A stretch of DNA of 64,000 bases. Source: Temnothorax longispinosus. Its lineage: Eukaryota; Arthropoda; Insecta; Hymenoptera; Formicidae. The DNA is taken from assembly GCF_030848805.1 (NCBI RefSeq), contig NC_092367.1, forward strand, positions 15,495,692 through 15,559,691, in the 5' to 3' direction. Position 1 is the first letter of the stretch. Each line of letters opens with the position of its first letter. Positions 1 through 10,254 of this stretch are shown here, piece after piece. A model generated the notes under the pieces. It saw nothing but the letters and a program-made list of their open reading frames with translations, was not told the origin of the DNA and made no database searches. The position numbers and the translations under genes were made by a program.

Positions 1-1690
1 GGCCTTTACCTTCCGCATTATAACGCGAGATCTGCTCAATTTACATTCATCAACCAATAATGCGCGATTTGTTACGTTTCGCAACATAAACGGTAATTTT
101 CGCTTGGTGCTTCGCACAATTTCGCTGAATAGAAAAAGTTCATCGATCGAATCCTCGAATTACCATTTATCTCGCCGACATATCTTCTAATTTATCAAAC
201 AAATATTATTTCTTATATCTAAAATTAACATTATTTACCCAAAATTGTCCACGTAAATGCGAAATCCACGTAAAGCAGTATTGAAAGGACGGTGAAACGA
301 ACGGTCGACGATGGAAAGCGAAGCCGGTGGCACACGCCGCGGTATTTCCGCGCGTGGAAATCACGAGGTCTCTCAACTGTGCTATCTGACACAATGAGGA
401 GCTCGGCAGAGGCCCGTTTCTCTAACGACAAACGTATGCGTAAACTCTGCTCTAACAGAAAGGCTGCAAATTGATTGGTTTCTCGTTAGAGAATCGGGCC
501 CCAGGCGTGCGTCCGTGGCAGATAGTGGGGGGGTCCCAACGTCCACGCGGTCCATGAAATAACAGTACTGTGTGGACCGTGGACTTACAGAAATAGTATG
601 CAATAGTATGTGCTCACCTCGTGTTCCAACATTTCTTTTCTTTCATGATTTTTTTATTCTATAAGGAAAAAATCAAAACTGCCCTGCTGATAATAAACAG
701 TAAGTAGTATGAAAATCGATAGAAATTATTTTTGATGATTAATTTTTTTTTTTATTCACTGTGTGATCTTTTGTGTAACTTATTGTTAGATCGCTATAAT
801 CTATGTCAAACAATGAGATAAAAGATACATTAAATAAATAAAAAAATACATTTTGAAAAAGTTTGGCCATTTAAAAGCGTGAGCGTAAGTGTAGCAAACG
901 TAAGCAATTTAAATTTTGCAATTTTTTTTCTTTGGTGCACGTGAACGTGTGTATGCCGTATGTTCTTCTACCGTGTGAAACACTACCACGTGGTAGAACA
1001 TGTTATATCGTGTATCGAAAAATGAGATGAAAGATATACATTGAGTAAGATAAAAAATACATTTCGGAAAATCTTAAACCCATTGTACAATAACTGTAAG
1101 AGTATGCGGTAAGACGTATAAGCTGTAAAAGTTGACCAACTACAATCGATTATTCTTTTGGATTGTAAAAATCTTATTAGTCAATAGCTTTATACTGCTT
1201 ACGCGTCTTACATCTACTCTTACGACTAATGTAGAATGAAATTTTATAATAGTCATTTAGAAACTAAGCGTAAGCCTGGCGAATGTGAGCAATCTAAATA
1301 GTGTAATTTTTTGTTCTTTCTTTGGTGCTCGTGCACGTGTGTGCCACGTGGTAGTAGAAGAACACAGGGTTCCCGATATTTCAGATTTATAAAAGAACAT
1401 TTTTCTACATTAACAAAATTAAAAAGCTTCCTCTATGAGGAAGCAATAACTGTTATTTTCTTTAAAATAATTAATTATTTAATAATGATATTCAACACAC
1501 ACATGTGCAGACTGTGTAATAATGTCAGTACTTAGCAATGCGAATGGAAGCAAGATAAACTTATTGTTAGATTATACATATAATCTTAACGCTATAAATT
1601 ATAAATATATATGATATTATAATGCATTTTAGCATATACTAAAATAGAAAGGATTATTATTCTTCATATTTTTTGTCTTCTTTTAGAGAG
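1..1690. other. AT-rich upstream region with duplicated repeat
   Basis: No protein-coding gene is supported here. About 811-957 and 1017-1350 are two diverged direct copies: both carry a GAGATRAAAGAT start, a CGTAAGC block and the segment ending TTTCTTTGGTGC followed by a CACGTG-type motif. The second copy is enlarged by a palindromic insertion listed separately. Bases 290-560 are richer in CpG and could be regulatory, but nothing specific can be read there. A pyrimidine tract and AG at about 1686 lie just upstream of the FBXL4-like start codon, so that gene may have a 5' non-coding exon in this stretch. Confidence 0.5.
1081..1238. mobile_element. Fold-back MITE in second copy of the upstream repeat
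   Basis: The ends form a long imperfect inverted repeat: CATTGTACAATAACTGTAAG at the left, matched by the reverse complement of the right end, which reads CATTCTACATTAGTCGTAAG. The arms continue for about 50 bases. The other copy of the surrounding direct repeat lacks this block, so it is an insertion. Its centre carries GACCAACTACAATCGATTAT, resembling the core of the MITEs near 7 kb. Confidence 0.6.
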
Positions 1691-1695
1691 ACAAT

Positions 1696-4600
1696 ATGAC
1701 AACCCACAATAAATCTTCATATTGCGAGAGTTGTAGTCGATATCCCTATGTCGGCAGAGTATCCGTAGAAGAGGATACTGTTGACTTCATCTATCAATTT
1801 GTGAAGAAAAGATTTGTTGCCGTAGGCTACAGGAGTCTTAGCGTATTCTATACTGCCCCTGACATAATTGGGCCACCCAAATTTCAAAATTACGGACAAC
1901 CATTTCATTTACCAATCTCTTTTTGTGATTTCTATGTATGCACGTGTATTTTCTGGTACTACCTATCTCTGTTATAGTCCTGTACAAAGTAATCGCTATA
2001 TATTATATGTTACAAGATTTTCTACTATTTGACAATTTTGATTTTCTAATATAGAGGCCGATAAAGGATGGTACTGGTATTTCAATATCTCCGTGGCAAA
2101 AAAAAGATTTCATGATACCCATTGATAAGCAGGTCAGACAAACCGATTATGATGCGGAGATGAGCGAAAAAAGATATATTGGTATGTAATATTTAAATCG
2201 ATAAATAAGATATTGTTAAGGAAGATGCGCTTTTGCTGAGAAGAGAGTAAATATATTTTCTATTTAAAGATATCGAGTTTCATGAAGCTGTATATCCAAT
2301 CAAAGTCTGTATTTACGAAATATGTAATCCTGGAAGCGTAATTCAAATTTCGGCTCAAGATTCCAATAATCACTGGATTCAGTTGTGGGATGAATCGTCT
2401 CAGAACATTGTACTCCCGAAATCAAGATTATTTTCTCCACCGTTGTCGCATCCGTGTGACTTTAAAACCAAAATGCTCAAACTAGTATTTAAGGGCAATT
2501 CGCAGGTCTCTTACACAAAGCTAGATGCTGTGATGCTCATCGGTACATCAGAATTGATCCTATCTAGAAATCCTAACGAGAGTTTAACTAATCTGTTCAA
2601 AGAAATTAACTGTATGTACTCTCCATACCATGACGATGTTCATAATTTAACAACAGATTCAGAAAGTGCACACTTGGATATAGTTCATCTGCAACAGAAT
2701 TTTTCCAAATACTGTGTTATTTGTAAAAGGTATTATTATATCATCGACATTAAATAATATTTGAATCCATTTTTTCTGTTAATAATAAAAATTAATTTAA
2801 AAATTTATTTGTTCCGATAATATTTGCAGCGACATAAGAAGGGTTTCTTATAAGAATAGTTTGAAGCACAAAGAGGTATCTCAGGAGATAATCCCTGGTT
2901 ATGAGCAACCTCTTGATCAGAGATATCCCCGTCGTATTTTCTTGAAAAGTAATTCGAATTGTGCCAAGAGAGTGAAACTCTCATTGGATGAATCCATTGG
3001 AGCTATCACGCTGCAGTTTATCTGCGCTTCCGGTAAAGTATTCTAAGAAGTCTATTTCTCATCACAATATTTATTACAATGACATTTCGTACTTTGAGTA
3101 TTAAAGTATTTATTTTGTATTATATTAATTATATTTTATTTTTACAGGATGAAATATTACTAAAAATATTTAAATACTTAGATGTGATAACATTATGCCG
3201 CATGAATGAAGTAAATAATATGCGCTTTGATATTTTAACACGGGATCCTCTACTCTATACACGTTTGAACATGCGATATATTAGCTCTGGCAAATATATG
3301 TGCAAATTATTTTGTTATTTTACACCTAGATGTAAATATTTGCAACAATTAGATCTTACAGGATGCAACTTTGATGTTAATGATTTCGTAAACTTTCTTG
3401 ATAATTGCGGCAGGCGTTTAACGCATTTAAGATTAAGTGACTGCAACAATAATGGAAAATGCTTAAATCCTGTTCTACTTAAAACTTCAGAGACATGCAA
3501 AAATTTGAAAGGTATATGCATATAGTACATGTATATAATTGTCAAGATCAATGGTAAATTGTATAACAATTTGTAATACAAATTTTTTTTAGAATTGGAT
3601 CTATTTTATTCTTACATAGACGACGAAGGATTTTCGTATCTTGAGGGGCTAAATAATTTGGAACATTTAAACCTTCCTCATCCTGGTGTAAGAACTGAAC
3701 GTCTTTGCAAATGCAAAATACTGCAAAATAATCAACGGATGCGTCAGTTATCGGCAGACTGGATAAACGACGCAGTTCTAATAGAGTTGGGAAATTCGTG
3801 TCGTGATACTCGTGATCACTTGGAAGCAATAGATATAAAGGTCGATGTTGAATTTTAATCACGCGAGAATGTACCGGTGATGCGCCGCGTAGCGGGCGCG
3901 AGCCGAATCCTCTCGCCGCGCGAGCCCACGTTGCCGCTCGCGCCGCGCGCCTTCCGTCGTCCACGATCGCGGTTACTATCGCATTTCTATGAAGAACATA
4001 GACTATTGCCAGATACGCAACGAATATTTCTATACAGTTCACAATAGGTACCATTCTAGATTATATTTTTCCTATACTGTCTTAAAAAACAACGCTCAAT
4101 CCAAGACATGTGAAGTTGGCAATTCAAGCTACAACGTCGAATATACACATATACTAGTATGGGACTTTTTTTACTGTTCTCATATTTCCTTGTTAGTATG
4201 GCAAATTTATTTACCTTTAGGTTACAAGATGTATCTGATCAAACTATTACTTTTCTATTGTCATATATTAATTTCCGGTTGAATACGCGTATATCTTACC
4301 GGTACCTAGCAAATCTAGTAAATTTTATTATGAGTATTCTACATTATTCGAGAAAAATTTTCTGCGTGTAAGAATTTACAAAAAGTGAATCTTAATCTGT
4401 AAGTGTGTGTTATATTTTCTTTTAAAATATACATTATTGTATTCTTTATTGAAATTTGTTTGCTCCTTTTGCGAGCATCTTGAAAGAGTTACATGAATTT
4501 TCTCTTTGCAATTAAAGTACTGTACTAATTACATCATTTTTGTTACAGATACGGATACCCAGCTGATGATGAGAGCTTATTTAGATTACTTTCCTCTTAT

Positions 4601-4870
4601 CAAAACTTGCAAGAAGTTCATTTGTCCCATGCTGTCCTCACTGATCACCGGTTGGAATTACTAGCGCAATGCAAAAACTTAAAAAAGTTATATCTTGTTA
4701 ACGCGAAACTTGATATACCTGATAATTGTTCCGTTATTTTGAAACAATGTCCTAAACTGCAGGAGTTTTATTTCAGGTTCTGTAATATAAATCAATTGGA
4801 TAATCAATTGATTAATCAATGGAAGGAAAGATATCCGCACGTGTCCGTCTATACATTCAGATGCGGATAA
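1696..4870 (+). CDS. FBXL4-like F-box and leucine-rich-repeat protein
   Basis: This looks like a divergent relative of FBXL4, the substrate receptor of an SCF ubiquitin ligase that acts at mitochondria in vertebrates. Exons supported by splice sites and matching phase: 1696-1935, 2055-2181, 2270-2729, 2830-3037, 3148-3511, 3593-3840, an exon ending at 4398, and 4549-4870. The N-terminal half has FBXL4's discoidin-like region (KFQNYG, then DIEFHEAVYPIK, WIQLWDE and TKLDAVMLIG). The fifth exon opens with the F-box (DEILLKIFKYLD) and leads into leucine-rich repeats (LQQLDLTGC, LTHLRLSDC, LEHLNLPHP, LQEVHLSHAV, LKKLYLVNA). An AATAAA lies at 5008. Total size, about 675 residues, is near the family norm of about 620. 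The join between 3840 and 4398 is unresolved: phases do not match directly, so an exon is missing or degraded. No clear mitochondrial presequence is seen. Divergence suggests either an insect-specific paralogue or fast evolution. Confidence 0.75.
3859..3985. other. CpG-rich island inside the FBXL4-like gene
   Basis: About 125 bases are strongly GC- and CpG-rich (runs such as GCGCCGCGTAGCGGGCGCG) inside an otherwise AT-rich gene. The block begins just after the in-frame stop that follows exon 3593-3840 and sits where the LRR model breaks. It could be a foreign insertion, a small regulatory island or part of an unrecognised exon. No inverted ends are seen. Confidence 0.5.
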
Positions 4871-5019
4871 TTAAAATAGTTTTTGTTCAATAGGTTATTA
4901 GGACAATTCAATTTAATTTTTATATGTTTACTTTTTATATTTTTATACTTACAAATTTACTTTATAAAAATTATCTGATAAATTAGGTTTAAAATAAGTT
5001 AATGTTTAATAAAAACGAA

Positions 5020-5890
5020 ATATTCACATTTATTTATAGTTTTGTTATTTTCTAACTGTTTTATCTTTCTTTTCTTTTTCATAATTTGAATTTTTTGGGA
5101 GATGGTGTCATTTCTTTTTCTGAAATAATTGATGTTCAGCGAAATACTAGAAAAATTATATTAATAACATCGTTATTAAATTCTCGATATTTTTTTATGT
5201 TTCTTTCGTTTATTTTCCGTAAAGTTTGTTGTAAAAATTTATTTTTATACTGTTCTGAAATAAACTCATGAAAGCTACTATAAATATTTTGGCAGAATTT
5301 GTCTGCTGTTTCCTCTTGAAAATTACACTATAATCTTTATATATTTAATCTTAGAATCCACCGTTTCTCCATAAAATAAAAAATATGTACACTTTTAGAA
5401 TAAAATAACTCGAAGTATTTGAACCTTCCCACTATATCATATTTTTGCTTCCACGCGAGATGAGATGTCGCATGGTATTAAGTGCAAGCTCGTACACGAG
5501 CCTGACCACAAAATTTATTGAATATAGGGAACGACACTCTTACACTTACGTAATTGAAGTTAAAGAGTATGTGAGATTGTGTATTTTTGTATGATTAGAT
5601 TGACAAACGGTTTATCGTATTACAATTAACGTACAATACATTCAGTTTCATACAGAAGTATTTGCTGTGTTAAATACAATGAAGAAAAATGATGATTAGA
5701 GTACTGACGAATAATTCTTTCTTTTATAATCTTAAATCATACACCTTGTATCTATTGAGAGAATTAACTTATCAGAAAGACATGATAACCATTGTATATT
5801 CTTATTTTGAAATTATTATCTTATTGTTAGTTAAGTATAATGTAAATCAATCTCTCTTTCAAAGAAAGGATCGTTCGAAATATGCACATA
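5020..5890. other. AT-rich intergenic region
   Basis: No gene, RNA or clear repeat is recognised. The open frames here are short, AT-rich and without family resemblance. Confidence 0.5.
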
Positions 5891-5892
5891 TA

Positions 5893-6069
5893 TACTACGT
5901 TTACGCGAGCGTTACTTTTGTAGTAACTTACGATAATTCACTCGATCGTTTACGCGGAGTAAATAATCGTAAGTTACTACAAAATTCCGTTTACGTGAAG
6001 GAAAATCCTGTTTACGCGAAAGGAATTATCGTAAGTTACTACAGAAGTAACGTTCGCGTAAACGTAGTA
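5893..6069. mobile_element. Palindromic MITE, TACTACRTTTACGCG family, copy 1
   Basis: The element starts TACTACGTTTACGCGAGCG and ends with its reverse complement, CGTTCGCGTAAACGTAGTA. Inside, TTGTAGTAACTTACGATAAT and its complement recur several times, so the DNA can fold into nested hairpins. It has no coding capacity. A shorter copy lies at 6476-6626. Confidence 0.75.
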
Positions 6070-6475
6070 ATAGAAACGTAAAATAATACAAGCAAATATC
6101 ATAACATATAAGGACAAGAAATAATAAGACAAATAAAATAATGTACCAATTCTCTTTTAATCATGAAAGACTATAATAAATCAGTACGACTGCTGAATAA
6201 AACAAAGATTTAACTTACGTGAAAATAAATAAGTAATCTCGTAAAGAAGGAAATAATCTTTCTAAATGAAGTAATTAAATAATATAAAATTAAACATACT
6301 CCAAAAGTAATGACTTTCTTTTAAAAAGATAAAGGATTACGTTAAGACTGCTTGTTCTGCATGTTTCTACAAATCGAATATAACGTATCTTTCAATATTA
6401 ATTGACACAGGTACTTCATCAGCAATAAAGCACATTATCCAATAAGTAATAGAGCGGTTTATAATCAAACTTATA

Positions 6476-6626
6476 TACTACATTTACGCGAGCGTTATTT
6501 CTGTAGTAACTTACGATAATTCCTTCGCGTAAACGGGATTTTGTAGTAACTTACGATAATTTACTCCGCGTAAACGGGTGAATTATCATAAGTTACTACA
6601 GAAGTAACGCTCGCGTAAACGTAGTA
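6476..6626. mobile_element. Palindromic MITE, TACTACRTTTACGCG family, copy 2
   Basis: Same termini as the copy at 5893 (TACTACATTTACGCGAGCG at the left, its complement at the right). It contains two tandem TAGTAACTTACGATAAT motifs, each followed by a CGCGTAAACGGG motif, against a single complementary arm. It differs from copy 1 by internal rearrangement. Confidence 0.75.
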
Positions 6627-6798
6627 TTAGTTAAAGATGAATAACGAATTCTCTTAAGTAATGATTAATCATAGACAGATAAATACGTTTTATCTTTAAT
6701 AACGCAAGAAATGTTAATATCAACGAGATTGAACCACAATAAACGCAAGTATAACGCCGTAGTCAAGTGAATATCAGAATTACGCGAAACTTTACTGT

Positions 6799-6887
6799 TA
6801 TGCTGGGTCTACAATGCGAGTCGCAAAGTCGTGAGTCGCAAGAATTGACCAATCACAGTCGAATTTGAGAAGAATAATCGCAGCATT
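6799..6887. mobile_element. Truncated MITE, TATGCTGGGTCTACAATG family
   Basis: The left half, TATGCTGGGTCTACAATGCG, matches the complete element at 7046-7195. The right arm is deleted except for a terminal CAGCAT. It includes the shared core GACCAATCACAGTCGA. Confidence 0.65.
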
Positions 6888-7043
6888 AAGGCCATTGCAC
6901 GTAACAAAGTTTTAGTCGTAATCGAAGATAGACCAATCACAGTCGATTATTCTCCTCGCGCTTGAAGAATAACCGAGTGTGATTGGTCTATTTTCTTACG
7001 GCCTTACGATTAAAACTAAAACTTTGTTACGTGCAATGGCCTT
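6888..7043. mobile_element. Palindromic MITE, AAGGCCATTGCACGTAAC family, copy 1
   Basis: Near-perfect fold-back: the left end AAGGCCATTGCACGTAACAA continues into AGTTTTAGTC and is mirrored at the right end. The arms enclose GACCAATCACAGTCGATTAT and its complement. A second copy lies at 24619-24782. The high identity of arms and copies suggests recent activity. Confidence 0.8.
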
Positions 7044-7045
7044 TT

Positions 7046-7195
7046 TATGCTGGGTCTACAATGCGAGTCGTGAGTCGGTCGTAGGAAATTGACCAATCAC
7101 ATTCGAATTTGAGAAGAATAATCGACTGTGATTGGTCAATTTCTTGCAACTCGCGACTTACGACTGCTTGCGACTCGCATTGTAGACCCCGCATT
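7046..7195. mobile_element. Palindromic MITE, TATGCTGGGTCTACAATG family, complete copy
   Basis: Left arm TATGCTGGGTCTACAATGCG and right arm CGCATTGTAGACCCCGCAT are inverted repeats. The inner arms carry TTGACCAATCACATTCGAA and TCGACTGTGATTGGTCAA. It directly abuts neighbouring elements on both sides. Confidence 0.75.
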
Positions 7196-7332
7196 ATAGA
7201 GGCCGTAACCGTTGATTGAAGCCGTAATCTTTAAGAAATTGACCAATCACAGTCGAATGTGAGAAAAACAATCGACCGATGATTGGTCAATTTCTTAAAG
7301 ATTAGGCTTAAATCAACGGTTACGGCTTCTAT
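7196..7332. mobile_element. Palindromic MITE, ATAGAGGCCGTAACCGTTG family
   Basis: The ends ATAGAGGCCGTAACCGTTGA and CAACGGTTACGGCTTCTAT are inverted repeats. The interior holds TTGACCAATCACAGTCGAAT, the core seen in the adjacent elements, although the terminal sequences are unrelated to theirs. Confidence 0.75.
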
Positions 7333-7461
7333 ACGAAAAAGTATGTGTCCGGGCCCTAATGGTCAATCCAGACAAACTTGCATAAGTGCATAAGCATATA
7401 TATATAAAGAAACAGATTGGTCTATTTCCTTATGCACTCTGGGAAAAAATAAAAACGGTTA

Positions 7462-7688
7462 TAACCCACTTTAGGGTAGCCCACGATTACGCGTAACTAA
7501 AAATTGTAATTAGCTATTCTATTTCAAAGATTTTTAAGTTATACTAGTCAATTCTATCAATTAGTTCTGTCGATATTCAGTTACGTAAAAATAACTTTCA
7601 CACTTAAGGGGCACTAACCAAAATGTTAATTAGAGTTACGATATCCAAATAATTTGATTACTATAACCATGGGCCCCAAAGTGGGTTA
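7462..7688. mobile_element. MITE with TAACCCACTTT termini
   Basis: The left end TAACCCACTTTAGGGTAGCCC is mirrored by GGGCCCCAAAGTGGGTTA at the right. The interior is AT-rich and non-coding. Just upstream, 7371-7441 holds a smaller degenerate inverted repeat (CTTGCATAAG and CTTATGCACTCTGG) containing GATTGGTCTATTT. Confidence 0.6.
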
Positions 7689-7739
7689 AATAGTATATTG
7701 TGCACCGCAAAAGTCGAAAGTAGCGTTTTTCAGACGAGT

Positions 7740-8199
7740 GTGAAGTTTGCCGCCCGAGCCGAAGGCGTATTCTGATTTGTCAGGTCGAGGACTTGCTACA
7801 ACCGTCGTATATCGCTATACGCCATGTTATGTGCTTTGGCTCTAAAATGCTATAATGTATGTGACGTAAACTATAGATTAATTACCCACCCAGAGTGAGT
7901 TTTGGAACATGAGCCTGAAATTCTATCAAGTTGAGAGACTTGTGGTGGAAATCAACCGTCTCGCGTTGTAAACGCGTACATATGTTCTCGAGATGCTGCG
8001 TTGCCGGCCGCAGCGGTATACATTGACATGCGCGGCGCGCGCAACTCGCCGGCGCCATAGACGAACGCCACGTATTTTGTTATGTGCTAAGTGCTAACCG
8101 TGTCGCCGCGTACCGGCAAGTGCACAACATAACGGAACATTTATCACGCTGATTACCGCCGCTATCGGTGGTCCAGTCAGTTTCAGATCCTCGTCGACG
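7740..8199 (+). promoter_or_regulatory. Probable RPN1 promoter and 5' leader
   Basis: The sequence changes from AT-rich repeats to CpG-rich DNA between about 7960 and the RPN1 start at 8200 (for example TTGCCGGCCGCAGCGG). No TATA box is evident, so a dispersed CpG-type promoter is likely. The boundary is inferred from composition only. Confidence 0.4.
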
Positions 8200-10023
8200 A
8201 TGTTTCGCGTGCACGCGGGCGCGCTGATCTGCGCCCTCGCGCTCTACCTGGGCGTGCGGAGTGGCTGCACCGCGGCCGACCTCGTGGACCCGGACCTGGT
8301 GGTGCGGAACGTCGAGCGGCACATCGACCTGCAGTCCCAGCTGACGAAGATCAGCACCCGGGTGGTGCTGGACAACAGCGGCCGGGACCGTAGCGTCCCG
8401 AGCTTCCTCTTCTGCCTGGACGACGCCCAGAGCCGGTCGGTCAGCTACGTGGCGGCGCGGGTGGAGCCCGGTAAGCTGGAGCTGAAGGTGAAGGAGACCA
8501 AGGTCGCGGCGCACCGCGACCGGGTCTTCTACTCCGTCGATCTTGGCAACCATCTGGCGGCCCGGCGCACCCTCACCGTCGAGCTCGAGACGGTGTTCAC
8601 GCACGAGCTGGCGCCGCATCCCAAGCAGATCACCCAGCAGGAGAAGCAGCTCGTCCGGTACACGGGGAACGTGTACGCCTGCCTGCCCTACGCGGTTGCC
8701 AAGCAGACCACCTACGTGGCGTTGCCCACGCGCAACATCGAGAGCTACACCAAGATCAAGCCGGTCTCCCAGACCGGCTCGATGCTGGCCTACGGTCCGT
8801 ACGAGGCGCAGCCGCCGTTCGCCTACGAGGAGATGACGGTGCACTTTGAGAACAACAACAAGTTCCTCACGGTGACGCGGCTCGAGAGGGTCGTCGAGCT
8901 CTCTCACTGGGGTAACATAGCCGTCGAGGAGCACATCGATCTCCTGCACACCGGAGCGTTGTTGAAGGGGTCCTTCTCGCGTTACGAGTACGCCCGGGAG
9001 TCCAAGTCCGGACAGGCCAGCATCCAGAGCTTCGACACCGTCCTCCCGGCGGCCGCCTCCGACATTTATTACCGCGACGAGATCGGTAACATCTCCACGT
9101 CGCACACCCGCGTCAAGAAGGACTCGGTGGAGCTGACTCTACGGCCGAGATTCCCGCTGTTCGGCGGCTGGAAGACCCGTTACACGATCGGGTACAACGT
9201 GCCCAGTTACGAGTACCTCTTCCACTCCGGGGACGAGTTCGCGCTGGAGATGAGACTGCTGGATCACGTCTTCGACGACATGGTCGTGGACGAGCTGGTC
9301 CTGAAGATCATTCTGCCGGAGGGCGCGCGGAACATCAAGCTGGAGCTGCCGTATCCCGTGACCCGGCTGCCGGATTCCCTGCACCACACGTATCTGGACG
9401 TCACCGGACGTCCGGTGATATCCGTGACCAAGAACAATCTGGTCGAGAATCACATTCAGAATTTCAGGCTCAAGTACACGTTCCCGCGTCTGCTGATGCT
9501 GCAGGAACCGCTGATGATTGTGCTGGCGCTGTGGCTCATGTTCCTGGCGGTCATCGTGTACGTGAGATGCGACTTCTCCATCGACAAGGACGAGGCGTCG
9601 GAGAGCAAGCTGAGGATCGCCGGGCAGTGCGAGAAGATCCTCGCCGCGCAGGATCGCCGTATCGCGACCTACTACAATCTCGAGGAGCAGCTGGCGTATC
9701 TGAAGGTGTCCAAGGACACGAACGGGTTCCTGTCCGCGATCAAGGGCATCAATCAGGATTACAAGGCGGCGAACAACGCGCTCAACGAGATCGCGCAGAA
9801 GATCAAGGGCGAGTCCAGCGACGTGTACGATCGCATCCAGGAGCTGCAGAAGTGCGATCGTTATCTGAAGGAGATCTACGGCCAGCTGCAGGGCCTGTAT
9901 CTGGAGAAGCTGATCCCGGGCAAGATCAATCGGCAGCAGTTCATCGACATGGAGATGGCCATTTCCAGGAAGAAGGAGGACTGCATCGAGAAGATCAACA
10001 CGATCGTAAAGTCGCTCCGGTAA
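8200..10023 (+). CDS. RPN1: Ribophorin I (oligosaccharyltransferase subunit RPN1)
   Basis: Subunit 1 of the oligosaccharyltransferase complex, which transfers the lipid-linked glycan to asparagine in nascent chains at the rough ER. The frame encodes 607 residues, matching the usual family length. Residues 1-25 form a cleavable signal peptide (MFRVHAGALICALALYLGV). The long luminal domain carries family blocks such as RYTGNVYACLPYAV, LERVVELSHWGNIAVEE and PRFPLFGGWKTRYTIGYN. One membrane segment lies near residues 437-455 (MIVLALWLMFLAVIVYVR), followed by a cytosolic helical tail of about 150 residues. The start is chosen because the signal peptide begins there. The whole protein is in one exon. 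Third codon positions are strongly G/C, producing long but meaningless antisense frames. An AATAAA lies at about 10039. Confidence 0.97.
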   Translation: MFRVHAGALICALALYLGVRSGCTAADLVDPDLVVRNVERHIDLQSQLTKISTRVVLDNSGRDRSVPSFLFCLDDAQSRSVSYVAARVEPGKLELKVKETKVAAHRDRVFYSVDLGNHLAARRTLTVELETVFTHELAPHPKQITQQEKQLVRYTGNVYACLPYAVAKQTTYVALPTRNIESYTKIKPVSQTGSMLAYGPYEAQPPFAYEEMTVHFENNNKFLTVTRLERVVELSHWGNIAVEEHIDLLHTGALLKGSFSRYEYARESKSGQASIQSFDTVLPAAASDIYYRDEIGNISTSHTRVKKDSVELTLRPRFPLFGGWKTRYTIGYNVPSYEYLFHSGDEFALEMRLLDHVFDDMVVDELVLKIILPEGARNIKLELPYPVTRLPDSLHHTYLDVTGRPVISVTKNNLVENHIQNFRLKYTFPRLLMLQEPLMIVLALWLMFLAVIVYVRCDFSIDKDEASESKLRIAGQCEKILAAQDRRIATYYNLEEQLAYLKVSKDTNGFLSAIKGINQDYKAANNALNEIAQKIKGESSDVYDRIQELQKCDRYLKEIYGQLQGLYLEKLIPGKINRQQFIDMEMAISRKKEDCIEKINTIVKSLR

Positions 10024-10218
10024 TCGTGTCCCCGCGTAAAATAAAAACCCAAGGACTTTCGAGAGCAACGAGCGGTGTTTGCGATTTGCAATATACAGTA
10101 ACGCCGAACCTCGCATCTGTTAATATTCCATTCGCGAGCACGACGGAAGGATTCCATACATTCACAAGCGCATCGAGTCACGAGAAAACTTATCTAGATT
10201 TAAGATTTATAAATAAGG

Positions 10219-10254
<36 letters not shown>

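Noticed and set aside
8080..10116. Two long minus-strand frames (341 and 325 codons) opposite RPN1
   Set aside because: They are complements of the RPN1 coding strand with its G/C third positions. They have odd Leu/Val/Arg/Asp composition and no domain.
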